From NCBI GenBank assembly GCA_944391085.1, contig CALXSE010000015.1, positions 1 through 49,995 on the forward strand: DNA of 49,995 nucleotides. The letters are read 5' to 3'. The position numbers and the translations under genes are program-made. This document shows, piece by piece, positions 7,954 to 17,759 of this stretch. Numbering within the stretch: the stretch's first letter is position 1; each line of letters begins with the position of its first letter. Below the pieces are notes generated by a model that saw nothing but the letters and a program-made list of their open reading frames with translations, searched no databases and was not told the origin of the DNA. The DNA comes from an uncultured Kiritimatiellota bacterium. GTDB taxonomy: Bacteria; Verrucomicrobiota; Kiritimatiellia; RFP12; DVOR01.

Positions 7954-9711
7954 ATGGAACAGAAACTCGTCCACCTGGAAATCAACGGCATCGCCGTCGA
8001 GGTGCCCGCCGGCACCACCATCCTCGACGCCGCCCGGAAAGTCGCCGTCAGGATCCCCACCCTCTGCCACCACCCCGACGTCAAGGCCTGGGCCGCCTGC
8101 GGCATCTGCGTCGTCCGCAACGGCGACAGCCCCAAGCTCCTGCGCGCCTGCTGCACCGAGGTCGCCGAGGGCATGAAGATCACCACCCACGACCCCGACA
8201 TCGTGCAGATCCGCAAGACGGTCATCCAGCTCATCCTCAGCACCCACCCGCAGGACTGCCTCAAATGCCCCCGCTCCGGCGTCTGCGAGCTCCAGCGCGT
8301 GGCCACCGACTTCGGCATCCGCGAGGCCCCCTTCCCCCGCCCCGCCATCGAGCACGTCGCGCGCGACGAGAGCACCCCCTCCATCGTCCTCGACCCCGAC
8401 AAATGCATCAAATGCGGCCGCTGCGCCATCGTCTGCCAGGAAATGCAGAACGTCTGGGCCCTCGAATTCATCGGCCGCGGCGAACGCATGAAGATCGCCC
8501 CCGCCGCCGGCGTCCCCCTCAACGACTCGCCCTGCATCAAATGCGGCCAATGCTCCGCCCATTGCCCCGTCGGCGCCATCTACGAGCGTGACGAGACGAG
8601 CAAGGTGTGGGACGCCCTGCGCGACCCCCAGCGCTTCACCGCCGTGCAGATCGCCCCCGCCGTCCGCGTCGCCCTCGGCGAGGCCTTCGGCATGAAGCCC
8701 GGCGAGCTCTCCACCGGCAAGATCTACACCGCCCTGCGCCGCCTCGGCTTCCAGGCCGTCTTCGACACCAACTTCTCCGCCGACCTCACCATCATGGAGG
8801 AAGGCACCGAGTTCGTCCACCGCCTCACCCAGGGCGGCGCCCTCCCCCTCATCACCTCCTGCTGCCCCTCGTGGACCGACTGGATGGAGAAGTACGCCGC
8901 GGACTTCATCCCCAACTTCTCCACCGCCAAGAGCCCCCAGCAGATGCTCGGCGTCATGGCCAAGACCTACTTCGCCCAGAAGATGGGCCTCGACCCCGCC
9001 CGCATCCACCTCACCTCCATCATGCCCTGCACGGCCAAGAAATACGAGATCACCCGCTCCGAGGAAATGCAGGCCTCCGGCCACCAGGACGTCGACGTCG
9101 TCCTTACCACCCGCGAGCTCGCCCGCATGATCAAAATCGCCGGGCTCGACTTCGAGAACCTCCCCGACAGCCAGGCCGATTCCATCCTCGGCGAGTACAC
9201 CGGCGCCGGTACCCTCTTCGGCGCCACCGGCGGCGTCATGGAGGCCGCCCTCCGCACCGCCTACCACCTCATCACCGGCGACGAGCTCGCGGACGTCGAC
9301 TTCAAGCAGGTCCGCGGCCTCCAAGGCGTCAAGGAAGCCGTCATCGACATCAAAGGCACCAAGGTCTCCATCGCCGTCGCCCACCAGATGGGCAACGTCG
9401 AGGCCGTCCTCAACGCCATCCGCGAGGACCGCAAGGCCGGGCGCCCGCCCCGCTGGCAGTTCATCGAGGTCATGGCCTGCCGCGGCGGCTGCATCGGCGG
9501 CGGCGGCCAGCCCACCCTCGCCACCGACGAAATCCGCGCCATGCGCATGGAAGGCCTCTACCGGGACGACCGTCAGTCCGCCCGCCGTTGCTCCCACCAA
9601 AACCCCCAGATCAAGAAGATTTACGCCGACTTCCTGGGCGAGCCCTGCGGCGAGACGGCGCACAGGCTCCTCCACACCCATTACACCGCCAAGCCCCTCT
9701 ACACCGCCTGA
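7954..9711 (+). CDS. hydA: [FeFe] hydrogenase catalytic subunit
   Basis: 585-residue H-cluster enzyme that makes or splits H2. Domains in order: plant-type [2Fe-2S] (Cys in TLCHH, ACGIC and ACC, about 38-70), a His-Cys3 [4Fe-4S] site (HPQDCLKCPRSGVC, about 97-110), two ferredoxin clusters (CIKCGRCAIVC and CIKCGQCSAHC), and the H-cluster domain with all three signatures: TSCCPSW (L1), MPCTAKK (L2) and EVMACRGGCIGGGGQP (L3). A small-subunit-like tail is fused at the C-terminus. With hydB and hydC it resembles trimeric, electron-bifurcating or confurcating group A3 enzymes, likely oxidising NADH and reduced ferredoxin together. GGAGGAGCGCGCC precedes the ATG. The maturases HydE, HydF and HydG are not in this window. 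Confidence 0.95.
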   Translation: MEQKLVHLEINGIAVEVPAGTTILDAARKVAVRIPTLCHHPDVKAWAACGICVVRNGDSPKLLRACCTEVAEGMKITTHDPDIVQIRKTVIQLILSTHPQDCLKCPRSGVCELQRVATDFGIREAPFPRPAIEHVARDESTPSIVLDPDKCIKCGRCAIVCQEMQNVWALEFIGRGERMKIAPAAGVPLNDSPCIKCGQCSAHCPVGAIYERDETSKVWDALRDPQRFTAVQIAPAVRVALGEAFGMKPGELSTGKIYTALRRLGFQAVFDTNFSADLTIMEEGTEFVHRLTQGGALPLITSCCPSWTDWMEKYAADFIPNFSTAKSPQQMLGVMAKTYFAQKMGLDPARIHLTSIMPCTAKKYEITRSEEMQASGHQDVDVVLTTRELARMIKIAGLDFENLPDSQADSILGEYTGAGTLFGATGGVMEAALRTAYHLITGDELADVDFKQVRGLQGVKEAVIDIKGTKVSIAVAHQMGNVEAVLNAIREDRKAGRPPRWQFIEVMACRGGCIGGGGQPTLATDEIRAMRMEGLYRDDRQSARRCSHQNPQIKKIYADFLGEPCGETAHRLLHTHYTAKPLYTA

Positions 9712-9731
9712 GCGGCGCGGCACGGCGCAAA

Positions 9732-9763
9732 CAGGCCCCGGGGCGCCCCGGGGCCTGCTTTTT
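9732..9763. terminator. bidirectional terminator between hydA and cdd
   Basis: A perfect 12-bp inverted repeat (CAGGCCCCGGGG and its complement) with a two-base centre at 9732-9757, then T5 on the plus side. On the minus side the hairpin is followed by TTTG, so it may also end the cdd operon. Confidence 0.75.
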
Positions 9764-9774
9764 GGGCAGGGCGC

Positions 9775-10182
9775 TCAGCACGTGAACGGGTCCGGGAACA
9801 AATCCCCCAGGAACGCCCGCGTCGGGGCCGCGCCGGGCGCCAGGGAGGCCATCGCCACCTCCAGCGTCGGCCCGCAGAACTCCGCCAACGCCTGCCGGCA
9901 CGCCCCGCACGGCGGCGAGGGCCTCGGCGCCGCGATCGCCAGCGCCGCGAACGCCCGGCACCCGCACGCCACCGCATGGAAGAGCGCGTTCCGCTCCGCG
10001 CACAGGCACAGGCCGTAGGAGGCGTTCTCCACGTTGCACCCGGCGTAGACCCGCCCGTCCGCGCCCAGCAACGCCGCCCCGACCGTGAACCGCGAGTACG
10101 GCGCGTAGGCCCGGGCGGCTGCCTCGCGCGCCCGCGCCACCAACGCCTCCCAATCCACCGCCATCGCCGCCCCCCCGCTCAT
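9775..10182 (-). CDS. cdd: cytidine deaminase
   Basis: 135-residue homotetramer-type cytidine deaminase for pyrimidine salvage. Zinc ligands and catalytic Glu are in CAERNALFHA (Cys61, Glu63) and PCGACRQ (Cys92, Cys95). The substrate-contact YSRFTVGAALL and GCNVENASYG motifs are intact. The start ATG at 10182 overlaps the TGA of the upstream ATPase as ATGA, implying translational coupling. It is the last gene of the TPR-permease-ATPase operon, an unexpected partner for a peptide-type ABC transporter. Confidence 0.92.
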   Translation of the reverse strand: MSGGAAMAVDWEALVARAREAAARAYAPYSRFTVGAALLGADGRVYAGCNVENASYGLCLCAERNALFHAVACGCRAFAALAIAAPRPSPPCGACRQALAEFCGPTLEVAMASLAPGAAPTRAFLGDLFPDPFTC

Positions 10183-11153
10183 TGGGCGTACGGGCAGCGC
10201 ACGAGGTGCGCGCCGACGGGCCGAAGCGCGGGCGGCGTCTGGGCGCACTCGGGGCGGGCGCTGGCGCACCGCTCGGCGAAGCGGCAGCCCGGGGCGAAGT
10301 TGCCGGGGCTGGGCACCTGGCCGGGGATGGCCCTCAGACGGCGGCCGCGCGTGGCGTGGCTGGGGAGGGCCTCGAGGAGGGCGCGGGCGTAGGGGTGCTT
10401 GGGGCCGGCGAAGAAGTCCCTCGCGGCGGCCTGCTCGACGACCTGCCCGGCGTACATCACCGCGACGCGGTCGGCCATCTTGTAGACCACGCCCATGTCG
10501 TGGGTGATGAAGATCATCCCGGAATCCTTGCGGTGGAGCTGGAGCATGAGCTCGAGCACCTGCGCCTGGATGGTGACGTCAAGGGCGGTGGTGGGCTCGT
10601 CGGCAATGACGAGCTGGGGCTCGAGGACCAGGCACATGGCGATCATCACGCGCTGCTGCATCCCGCCCGAAAGCTCGTAGGGATAGGCGCGGATGGCGAC
10701 GCGCGGGTTCTGGATGCCGACCTTGACGAGCCACTCCAGCGCGCGTTCGCGCGCGGCCTCGCGGCCCAGCTTGGGCTCATGGATGAGGATGGCCTCGACG
10801 ATCTGGTCGCCCACCCGCACAAGGGGCGAGAGGGCCGTCATCGGATCCTGGAAGATCACGCCGATGCGCTTGCCGCGGTAGGCGCGGATCTTGGAGATGG
10901 GCAGCTTGAGGAGGTCGACGCCGTCAAAGAGGATCTCGCCCGAGAGGATGCGCGAGGGCGGGCTGGGCAGCAGGCGCGGGATGCACATGGAGCTGACGGA
11001 CTTGCCGCAGCCGGACTCGCCGACGACGCAGAGGATCTCGCCGCGGCGGACCTCGAAGGAGACGTCCTGGACGGTGGTGACGGCCCGGCGCGTCTCGTCG
11101 TTCTCGAAGGCGATGGTGAGGTTCTTGACCTGGAGAAGGGGTTGCTCTGCCAT
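10179..11153 (-). CDS. OppD-like ABC transporter ATPase (peptide family)
   Basis: About 324 residues. Walker A is GESGCGKS, the Q-loop lies in VIFQDP, the signature is LSGGMQQR, Walker B is LVIADEPTTALD and the switch His is in FITHDMG. The Cys-rich C-terminal extension (CRFAERCASARPECA, ending RCPYA) is the oligopeptide/dipeptide-transporter domain. It energises substrate uptake across the inner membrane. The ATG at 11153 has TGAGG eight bases upstream; a GTG at 11165 overlapping the permease stop is the alternative. It has one ATPase domain, whereas YejF has two. No second ATPase, second permease or binding protein is encoded nearby, so partners must lie elsewhere. Confidence 0.88.
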   Translation of the reverse strand: MAEQPLLQVKNLTIAFENDETRRAVTTVQDVSFEVRRGEILCVVGESGCGKSVSSMCIPRLLPSPPSRILSGEILFDGVDLLKLPISKIRAYRGKRIGVIFQDPMTALSPLVRVGDQIVEAILIHEPKLGREAARERALEWLVKVGIQNPRVAIRAYPYELSGGMQQRVMIAMCLVLEPQLVIADEPTTALDVTIQAQVLELMLQLHRKDSGMIFITHDMGVVYKMADRVAVMYAGQVVEQAAARDFFAGPKHPYARALLEALPSHATRGRRLRAIPGQVPSPGNFAPGCRFAERCASARPECAQTPPALRPVGAHLVRCPYAQ

Positions 11154-11161
11154 GGCGGGCC

Positions 11162-12907
11162 TCACTGAAGCTTGCTGAAAGGTTTGGGGTCAAAGGCGTT
11201 GCGCACGCCCTCGCCGACCATGACGGTGAGGAACATAACCGTGAAGATGGCCAGGGAGGGGAAGAGGATGAGCCACCACGCCCAGCGGTAGGTCTGCGCC
11301 TGGTTCAGCAGCTCGCCCCAGCTGGGCGTGAGCGGCGGCAGGCCGAAGCCCAGGAAGTCAAGCGAGACCAGCGCGCTGATGGCGCCCACCAGCAGGAAGG
11401 GGAAGAGCGTGATGATGGGCGTGAGCGCGTTGGGCAGGATGTGGCGGAAGATGATCCGCGCGTTGCCGAAGCCCTGGCACCGCGCCGCCGCCACGAAGGG
11501 CCGCCCGCGCAGGCGCAGGAACTCCGCGCGCATGTAGTACGACAGGCTCAGCCAGCAGAAGAGGCCGTAGACCAGCAGCAGCAGCCAGAAGCTCCGCCCG
11601 AAGACCGCCCCCACCAGCACCATGATGTACAGGAAGGGCAGCGCGGCCCAAATCTCCGTGAAGCGCTGCACGCAGATATCCACTTTCCCGCCGAAATAAC
11701 CCTGCATCGCGCCGATGGCCATGCCGATGACCGTCGCCGAGACGGCCAGCAGCAGCCCGAAGCTCACCGCGATGCGCGTGGCGTAGACGATGCGCGTGAA
11801 GACGTCCCGCCCCGAGGCGTCCAGGCCAAAGAGATGGTCGCGCGAAGGCGGGAAGGGGAAGCGGATGTTGTTGCCCGAGGTGACCTCGTAACGCACGCCC
11901 GAAGGCCCCACCCACGACAGCGCGTCGGCCGAGGTGATGTCGCTCGCCGGGCGCACGAAGGCGCCCTTGGGCACGGGCGCGCCGGTGGGAAGCGCCACGC
12001 CCCCGACCACGGGCGTGCCGTCCTCGAGCGTGTCGTAGAAGCTCATCGAGGCCCACTCCTCCAGCTTCTCCCCCAACCCCTCCGGGAGCGGGGCCGCGGA
12101 CTCGGCGCCCTCCAGCGGGACGGGCCTGCCCGGGCGCCCGTTCTCGTCGAAGACGCGCGTGAAGGCGAAGGTGAGCGTGGGCAGGAAGGCCTCGCCCGTC
12201 CCGCGCACCACCACGCGCAGCGTCCGCCCCGCGCCCTGCCCGACGGCCTCCGGCGCAAGGGACAGGCGCAGGCGCCGCCACGGCAACGCCCGCCCGGAGA
12301 CGGGGGAGACCTCCGCCTCGAAGGCCGCGCCGCCCCCACCCGCGAAGCGGCGGGCGATCTCGTCGCGCAGGCGCGGCGTCACGGAAACGAAGTCCTCCAG
12401 CCCCGCCTGGCCGTCGCGCAGGGCCCGCTCGCCGGTGCCGGCGGGGAAGAACTGCGCCAGGCTGTCCTGCCGCACGATGCGCAGGTCGGGCGTCAGGTTG
12501 AAGCGGGCCACGGGCTGGGTGGGGGTGAGCGAGAGGGTGACGACCTTCTCGCGCTCCATGTCCCGCGTGTCGAGCGTCTCGTGCGGGCCATAGGGCACGG
12601 GCGCGAAGAGGGCGAAGTTGCCCGGGTCGGAGAGGAAGCGGTCGCTGCGCGTGAAGTCGCGGTAGTTGACGTAGACCATCTCGCCGGTGGCGTCGAGCAC
12701 GGCCTGCGGCGGGCGCTCGCGCAGGAAGGGGAAGCTCAGCTCGCCGTCGTAGCGCATGACCAGGGGCTTGTCGTTGCAGATGAGCTCGGCCCCCAGGCTG
12801 AGGACGTAAAGCAGGCACAGCAGGCAGAGCGACCAGAAGGCCACGCGGCTGCGGCGGAAGCGCTCCAAGCGCTTCTGGGTGAGCGGGGAAATGCGGAAGA
12901 ACTTCAT
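11162..12907 (-). CDS. YejE/OppC-like ABC permease with large periplasmic insertion
   Basis: 581 residues against about 340 for E. coli YejE. The N-terminus matches YejE: a membrane segment near 23-43, then ELICNDKPLVMRYDG and FAPVPYGPHETLD. The family sequence resumes at FPFPPSRDHLFGLDASGRDV (about residue 350) and runs through five more membrane segments with the EAA-type loop (AAARCQGFGNARIIFRHILPN), ending DFLGFGLPPLTPSWGELL and RNAFDPK. Residues about 115-348 are an extra 235-residue block, beta-rich by eye, in the loop between TM1 and TM2, on the periplasmic substrate side. YejABEF carries microcin C and peptides. Here there is no YejB or YejA. The gene lies 18 bp after the secreted TPR gene and directly before the ATPase. 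Confidence 0.85.
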   Translation of the reverse strand: MKFFRISPLTQKRLERFRRSRVAFWSLCLLCLLYVLSLGAELICNDKPLVMRYDGELSFPFLRERPPQAVLDATGEMVYVNYRDFTRSDRFLSDPGNFALFAPVPYGPHETLDTRDMEREKVVTLSLTPTQPVARFNLTPDLRIVRQDSLAQFFPAGTGERALRDGQAGLEDFVSVTPRLRDEIARRFAGGGGAAFEAEVSPVSGRALPWRRLRLSLAPEAVGQGAGRTLRVVVRGTGEAFLPTLTFAFTRVFDENGRPGRPVPLEGAESAAPLPEGLGEKLEEWASMSFYDTLEDGTPVVGGVALPTGAPVPKGAFVRPASDITSADALSWVGPSGVRYEVTSGNNIRFPFPPSRDHLFGLDASGRDVFTRIVYATRIAVSFGLLLAVSATVIGMAIGAMQGYFGGKVDICVQRFTEIWAALPFLYIMVLVGAVFGRSFWLLLLVYGLFCWLSLSYYMRAEFLRLRGRPFVAAARCQGFGNARIIFRHILPNALTPIITLFPFLLVGAISALVSLDFLGFGLPPLTPSWGELLNQAQTYRWAWWLILFPSLAIFTVMFLTVMVGEGVRNAFDPKPFSKLQ

Positions 12908-12925
12908 GGGCGGTCCTCAGCGGCT

Positions 12926-14941
12926 TCAGGGGGCGGTCTCGGCGCCGTCGTCGGTTTGCAACAGCTCCAGCACCGGGGACGAGAGGCCGTCCGAGCCCTG
13001 GATGATGCGCGGCATGTACCTCACGGGCGCCACCCTGCGCGGCAGGCCCTCCTCGTCCAACGCGGCCACGCGGCGGCCGCGCGCATCGAAACGCTCGGGC
13101 TTCTCCTGGCCGGGGCGCGTGCGCGTCCAGCCCAGGGGCTTGCCGTCGGCGGCGTAAAGATAGTCGTCGCGCCAATTCTTGAAGGTCGTCAGCAGCGGGT
13201 CTTCGTAGACGTAGCCGCCCTCGGGCACGGTGTAATCCACGCTCACCAGGCGATCGCCGTCGTAGACCCGGCGCTCGTTCGCCAGGAAGCGGAAGTTCAC
13301 AAAGGCCGGGGCGGAGGCCGTCCCGTCCGGGCGCACCGCCACGCACGCCACGCTCGCCCGCCGCGTCAGCAGGCCGTCGCGCTCGAAGGGCGCCTGCCAG
13401 GCGACCTCGATCGTCGCCAGCGAGCCGTTCGAGGTCTGCGGCGTGATCTTGACGCGCGCCGGATCCCCGCTCACGACGAACCAGCGGAAGACGCACCCCG
13501 CCGGCGCGTCGGCCGAGACGGTCAGGCGCCGGCTCCGCGCCGTGCCGCGGAAGACGCGGGTAACGCACTGCTGCGTGTCCTCCAGCGCCTCGGAGGAGAC
13601 CGCGTCGAAGAAGTCCACGCCCTGGCGGGCCGAGTCCTCCAGCGTCACCGAGAGCGCCAGGGGCGGCGGGAGCGTCTCCGGGGTGAGGGCGTGGGCGGCC
13701 TTCACGAAGGCCTCCGCGTCAAGGCGCTCCGGGTCGAAGGCCGTGGGGTGGGCCGCGGCGCCGAAATAGTCGGGGGCGCCCTTCAGGCTCTGGCGCAGCA
13801 GGCGCTGGACGGTGGGCACGAGGAGCCCGCCGCGCTCGATGGCCGCGCGCGTCTCCGGGGTGAGTGCGGCGACGCCCGCGAGGATGAGCTCCACCAGGCG
13901 GCGCTGGGCCCCGGCCGCGTCCGGGCGCGCGTTCGTCAGGTCGGCGGAGACGACGTAGGCCGGGTTGTCGCCGATGAGCAGGTCGCCCTTGAACCCCGCG
14001 GCCACGTCCATCGCGCCGCCGTAGACGTAGAGCTGGTTGGCTGCGGCCAGGCGGGCGGCGAGCGCGGCGGCGCCGGGGGTGGTGGCGATCTTGCGCGGCA
14101 GGCTGCGCCAGAAGGGCGGCGTGCCCAGGGCCATGGTGGAGTTGCCGACGGCGAGGAGGGGGCGCAGGCCGGTGGAGAAGAGGCCGTTGGCCTCGCCTTT
14201 GTGCGCGCCGGCCTGGACGGCCTCGTCGGCGTAGACGACGGGGGTGAGGCCGGGGAAGGCGGCGTAGTCGGCGGCGGCGACGTCCTCGTCGCGGTTCACG
14301 TAGAGCACGCCGGAGAGGGCGGCGGGGTTTTCCTCGAGCCAGGGGCGGAGGAGCCCGGCGCAGGGGCCGCGGTAGGCCGCCGGGTCGGGCGTCCGCGCCT
14401 GGATGGGGCGCAGGAGGGTCACCATGAAGCCGCCGCGCACGGGATCCCACTCCCACTGCGTGTCGGCGGCGTCGACGGCGGCCTCGGCGCCGACGGCGAC
14501 CTCGCGGGCGAGGGCGGCGCTGAGGGTGGCGTTCTTGGGCGGGTCCGCGGCGAGGGCGCGGGCGCGCTCGAGGATGCGCGCGAACTCGGGGCGGGGGCGG
14601 ATGGCGGCGAGGTCAGGGTCGGCCTCCAGCTGGCGGACGTTGGTGAAGCCGAGCTCGACGGCCCGCTCGAGGGTCTGGAGGGCCTCCTCGGGGCGGTCGT
14701 CGCGGGCGCAGACGCAGGCGATGTTGTACGTCCAGTTCGCGTCGCGCGGGAAGAGCTTGGCCGCCGCGCGGGCCGCGGTCTCGGCCGCGAAGAGGTCGCC
14801 GCGCTGCGCCGCCTGGATGAATTGTTGCAGGTGGAAGCGGTGGCGTGGGAAGAGGCGCGGCATGTCAAAGACGGACTGCCCCGCCGCCGCGCCGGCGCAC
14901 AGCGCCAGCGCCACCGCACACAAACTTTTCAGAAGCCTCAT
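12926..14941 (-). CDS. secreted TPR-containing protein of unknown function
   Basis: 671 residues with a clear signal peptide ([23 protein letters not shown]). Residues about 25-120 form TPR-like helices ([47 protein letters not shown]). The remainder is a long alpha/beta region with no family I recognise, including a vWF- or Ig-like beta stretch near 440-560 ([19 protein letters not shown]). It is the first gene of the operon with the YejE-like permease and OppD-like ATPase, so a periplasmic role in recognising or processing the transported substrate is possible, but that is inference. The ATG at 14941 has GGGAAAGG upstream; the in-frame ORF extends 16 codons further without a signal sequence. 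Confidence 0.8.
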   Translation of the reverse strand: MRLLKSLCAVALALCAGAAAGQSVFDMPRLFPRHRFHLQQFIQAAQRGDLFAAETAARAAAKLFPRDANWTYNIACVCARDDRPEEALQTLERAVELGFTNVRQLEADPDLAAIRPRPEFARILERARALAADPPKNATLSAALAREVAVGAEAAVDAADTQWEWDPVRGGFMVTLLRPIQARTPDPAAYRGPCAGLLRPWLEENPAALSGVLYVNRDEDVAAADYAAFPGLTPVVYADEAVQAGAHKGEANGLFSTGLRPLLAVGNSTMALGTPPFWRSLPRKIATTPGAAALAARLAAANQLYVYGGAMDVAAGFKGDLLIGDNPAYVVSADLTNARPDAAGAQRRLVELILAGVAALTPETRAAIERGGLLVPTVQRLLRQSLKGAPDYFGAAAHPTAFDPERLDAEAFVKAAHALTPETLPPPLALSVTLEDSARQGVDFFDAVSSEALEDTQQCVTRVFRGTARSRRLTVSADAPAGCVFRWFVVSGDPARVKITPQTSNGSLATIEVAWQAPFERDGLLTRRASVACVAVRPDGTASAPAFVNFRFLANERRVYDGDRLVSVDYTVPEGGYVYEDPLLTTFKNWRDDYLYAADGKPLGWTRTRPGQEKPERFDARGRRVAALDEEGLPRRVAPVRYMPRIIQGSDGLSSPVLELLQTDDGAETAP

Positions 14942-14979
14942 CGCGACCTTTCCCTTAAAGAGCTCACATTCCGCTTCGT

Positions 14980-14988
14980 ATGTTATCA
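14980..14988 (-). promoter_or_regulatory. extended -10 promoter of the TPR-ABC-cdd operon
   Basis: TGA-TAACAT on the minus strand. Transcription would begin near 14973, a leader of about 32 nt. It is divergent from the nitroreductase promoter 40 bp away. Confidence 0.5.
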
Positions 14989-15027
14989 AAACCGCCGCGC
15001 GTTTGCATCCCCGCGCGGGGCCGCTTG

Positions 15028-15036
15028 TGGTAGAAT
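15028..15036 (+). promoter_or_regulatory. extended -10 promoter of the nitroreductase-uvrB unit
   Basis: TGG-TAGAAT, 21 bases upstream of the ATG at 15058 with AGAAAGGA as ribosome site. No -35 hexamer is recognisable. Confidence 0.55.
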
Positions 15037-15057
15037 GGGCGCAGAAAGGAACCAGAC

Positions 15058-15642
15058 ATGAAGCAGATGACGATCGCCCTGGCCGCGGCCCTGGGCCTGG
15101 CCGCGGCGGCCCTGGCCGAGAACGTGAAGCTCCCCGAGCCCCGGAAGACGGGCGGGATGCCCCTGATGGAGGCGCTGGCGAAGCGCGCCACCAGCCGCCG
15201 CACCGCCGGCGAGGCGCCCACGCCGCAGCAGCTCTCAGACCTCCTCTGGGCCGCCAACGGCGTCACGCGCCCCGACGGCAAGCGCACCGCGCCCTCGGCC
15301 ATGGACAAGCGCGAGATCGAGATCGCCGTCCTCACCAGGGACGGCCTCTTCACGTGGGACCCGGTGGCCAACGAGCTGGTCGAGACCCCCGCCTGCGTCG
15401 ACCTTTCCGCCGAGCTGCGCGGCGCCTCCGCCCTCCTGGTCTACCATTACAACAAGGCCATCCAAGACCGCGAGGCCGCCCTGGCCGACTGCGGCTTCGT
15501 CGGCCAGAACGTCTACCTCTTCTGCGCCTCCGAGGGCTGGAAGACCGTCTTCCTGGGCACCGTCGACCGCGTCACGCTCGCCGTCGCCCTGGGCCGCGGC
15601 GAGGACGAGATCCTCTTCGCCCAGCGCATCGGCGTGAAGTAA
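15058..15642 (+). CDS. secreted nitroreductase/SagB-type oxidoreductase
   Basis: 194 residues: a signal peptide (about 1-20, ending ALAEN), then a nitroreductase-fold domain. Recognisable family segments are [13 protein letters not shown] (FMN phosphate contact), [28 protein letters not shown], and [19 protein letters not shown]. The SagB/ThcOx branch of exported nitroreductases, common in gut anaerobes, matches best. These are FMN enzymes; the natural substrate here is unknown. The TAA stop is immediately followed by the GTG start of uvrB, so the two are probably translated together, although their functions seem unrelated. Confidence 0.82.
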   Translation: MKQMTIALAAALGLAAAALAENVKLPEPRKTGGMPLMEALAKRATSRRTAGEAPTPQQLSDLLWAANGVTRPDGKRTAPSAMDKREIEIAVLTRDGLFTWDPVANELVETPACVDLSAELRGASALLVYHYNKAIQDREAALADCGFVGQNVYLFCASEGWKTVFLGTVDRVTLAVALGRGEDEILFAQRIGVK

Positions 15643-17733
15643 GTGGAGACGCGCTTCGAGAACGAGCGGGCCGGCGGACCGGCGGGCTTTCGCCTGTCGG
15701 CCCCCTTTGCGCCCATGGGCGACCAGCCCGAGGCGATCGACGCCATCTGCCGCGGCTTCGAGCGGGGCGCCACGCGCGAGATCCTCCGGGGCGTCACCGG
15801 CAGCGGCAAGACCTTCACGATGGCCAACGTCATCGCCCGCCTCCAGAAGCCCACCCTCGTCATCTCGCACAACAAGACCCTCGCCGCCCAGCTCTACGCC
15901 GAGCTCAAGGGCTTCTTCCCGGACAACGCCGTCGAGTACTTCATCTCCTACTACGACTATTACCAGCCCGAGGCCTACATCCCCCAGACCGACACCTACA
16001 TCGAGAAGGACGCGGCCATCAACGAGGACCTCGAGCGCTTCCGCCTCGCCGCCTCGCACGCCCTCCTCGGCCGCCGCGACACCATCATCGTCGCCTCCGT
16101 CTCCTGCATCTACGGCCTGCTCTCGCCCGAGGACTACCGCGGGCTGATGATTTCCCTGCGCGAGGGCCAGGAAATCGCCCGCGAGGCGCTCATGGCCCAG
16201 CTGACGGAGATCCAGTACACCCGCAACGACTACGAGCCCAAGCCCGGCGTCTTCCGCGTCCGCGGGGACGTCCTCGACATCTTCCCCTCCTACTCCACCG
16301 AAGGCATCCGCGTTTCCTTCTTCGGCGACGAGATCGAATCCCTCAAGGCCATCAACGCCGTCACCGGCCGCGTCTCCGGCGCGATGCCCTCCTGCCTGCT
16401 CTCCCCCGCCAAGCAGTTCGTCATGCCCAAAAGCCAGCTCATGGGCGGCGTCGCGCGCATCAAAGAGGAGCTCCGCGAGCGCCTCGCCGAGCTCGACCGC
16501 GACGGCAGGCTCCTCGAGGCCCAGCGCCTGCGCCAACGCACGGAATACGACCTGGCCATGCTCGCGGAGATGGGCTACTGCACCGGCATCGAGAACTACT
16601 CCGCCCCCCTCGCCGGCCGCGCCCCGGGCCTCCCCCCGCCCACGCTCATCGACTACTTCGGCGGCGACTTCCTCTGCATCATCGACGAAAGCCACGTCAC
16701 CCTCCCCCAGATCCGCGCCATGTACAACGGCGACCAGGCCCGCAAGCAGATCCTCGTCGACAACGGCTTCCGCCTCCCCTCCGCCAAGGACAACCGCCCC
16801 CTCACCTTCCAGGAGTTCGACGAGCGCGTCGGCCGCATCCTCTACGTCTCCGCCACCCCCGGCCCCCACGAGCGCGCCGTCTCCGCCCTCACCGCCGAGC
16901 AGGTCATCCGCCCCACCGGCCTCCTCGACCCCGTCGTCGAGGTCCGCCCCCTCGCCGGCCAGGTCGACGACCTCATCGAGGAAATCCGCGCCAACGCCGA
17001 GCGCGGCGGCCGCACCCTCGTCGCCGCCCTCACCAAACGCGCCTGCGAGGACCTCTCCCAATACCTCGCCGACGTCGGCCTCCGCGCCGAATGGCTCCAC
17101 TCCGACCTCGACGCCATCGCCCGCGTCGACGTCCTCGGCCGGCTCCGCCGCGGCGACTTCGACGCGCTCATCGGCGTCAACCTCCTGCGCGAGGGCCTCG
17201 ACCTCCCCGAGGTCACCCGCGTGGCCATCCTCGACGCCGACAAGGAAGGCTTCCTCCGCTCCGAGACCTCCCTCATCCAGACCGCCGGCCGCTGCGCCCG
17301 CAACGTCGAAGGCAAGGTCATCCTCTACGCCGACGCCGAGACCCCCGCCATCAAGGCCGTCCTCGACGTCACCCGCGCGCACCGCGCCAAACAGCAGGCC
17401 TACAACGACGCCCACGGCATCGTCCCGCGCACCGCCCGCCGCGCCATCAACGAAGACCTCGCCGCGGAAGGCACCCCCGGCGCCGCCGCCCCGGCGCCGC
17501 CCGACGAGCGCGGCCGCCCCAGGGGCCACGCCCGCCACCGCCTCGTCAACCCCCCGCGCCGGCAGGCCGCCGGGCCCCTCGTCGCCGAGCCCGGCCCCGC
17601 CCGGGAAGACCTCCTCGAGGCACTCGACCGCCTCGAGCGCGAGATGCGCCAGGCCGCCGAGGCCCTCGAGTTCGAGCGCGCCGCCCTCCTGCGCGACGAA
17701 CTGCGCGCCCTGCGCAGGGAACACGGCCTCTGA
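15643..17733 (+). CDS. uvrB: UvrABC excinuclease subunit B
   Basis: 696-residue nucleotide-excision-repair helicase-like damage verifier. Walker A GVTGSGKT at residues 50-57, the damage-contact beta-hairpin with [12 protein letters not shown], the DEAD-like box [11 protein letters not shown], helicase motifs [35 protein letters not shown] and QTAGRCARN, and a C-terminal UVR motif that contacts UvrC. Length is normal. The start is GTG at 15643, directly after the upstream stop; an internal ATG at 15715 would remove the conserved N-terminal [17 protein letters not shown] segment. The insertion before the UVR motif (residues about 600-650) is Pro/Ala/Arg-rich and looks unstructured. UvrA and UvrC are not in the window. 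Confidence 0.97.
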   Translation: METRFENERAGGPAGFRLSAPFAPMGDQPEAIDAICRGFERGATREILRGVTGSGKTFTMANVIARLQKPTLVISHNKTLAAQLYAELKGFFPDNAVEYFISYYDYYQPEAYIPQTDTYIEKDAAINEDLERFRLAASHALLGRRDTIIVASVSCIYGLLSPEDYRGLMISLREGQEIAREALMAQLTEIQYTRNDYEPKPGVFRVRGDVLDIFPSYSTEGIRVSFFGDEIESLKAINAVTGRVSGAMPSCLLSPAKQFVMPKSQLMGGVARIKEELRERLAELDRDGRLLEAQRLRQRTEYDLAMLAEMGYCTGIENYSAPLAGRAPGLPPPTLIDYFGGDFLCIIDESHVTLPQIRAMYNGDQARKQILVDNGFRLPSAKDNRPLTFQEFDERVGRILYVSATPGPHERAVSALTAEQVIRPTGLLDPVVEVRPLAGQVDDLIEEIRANAERGGRTLVAALTKRACEDLSQYLADVGLRAEWLHSDLDAIARVDVLGRLRRGDFDALIGVNLLREGLDLPEVTRVAILDADKEGFLRSETSLIQTAGRCARNVEGKVILYADAETPAIKAVLDVTRAHRAKQQAYNDAHGIVPRTARRAINEDLAAEGTPGAAAPAPPDERGRPRGHARHRLVNPPRRQAAGPLVAEPGPAREDLLEALDRLEREMRQAAEALEFERAALLRDELRALRREHGL

Positions 17734-17744
17734 CGCCGCCGATG

Positions 17745-17753
17745 TGCTATTAT
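17745..17753 (+). promoter_or_regulatory. extended -10 promoter of arsR (leaderless geometry)
   Basis: TGC-TATTAT with six bases between the hexamer and the ATG at 17760, placing the expected +1 on the start codon. No -35 and no Shine-Dalgarno. Confidence 0.6.
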
Positions 17754-17759
17754 GGCCCC

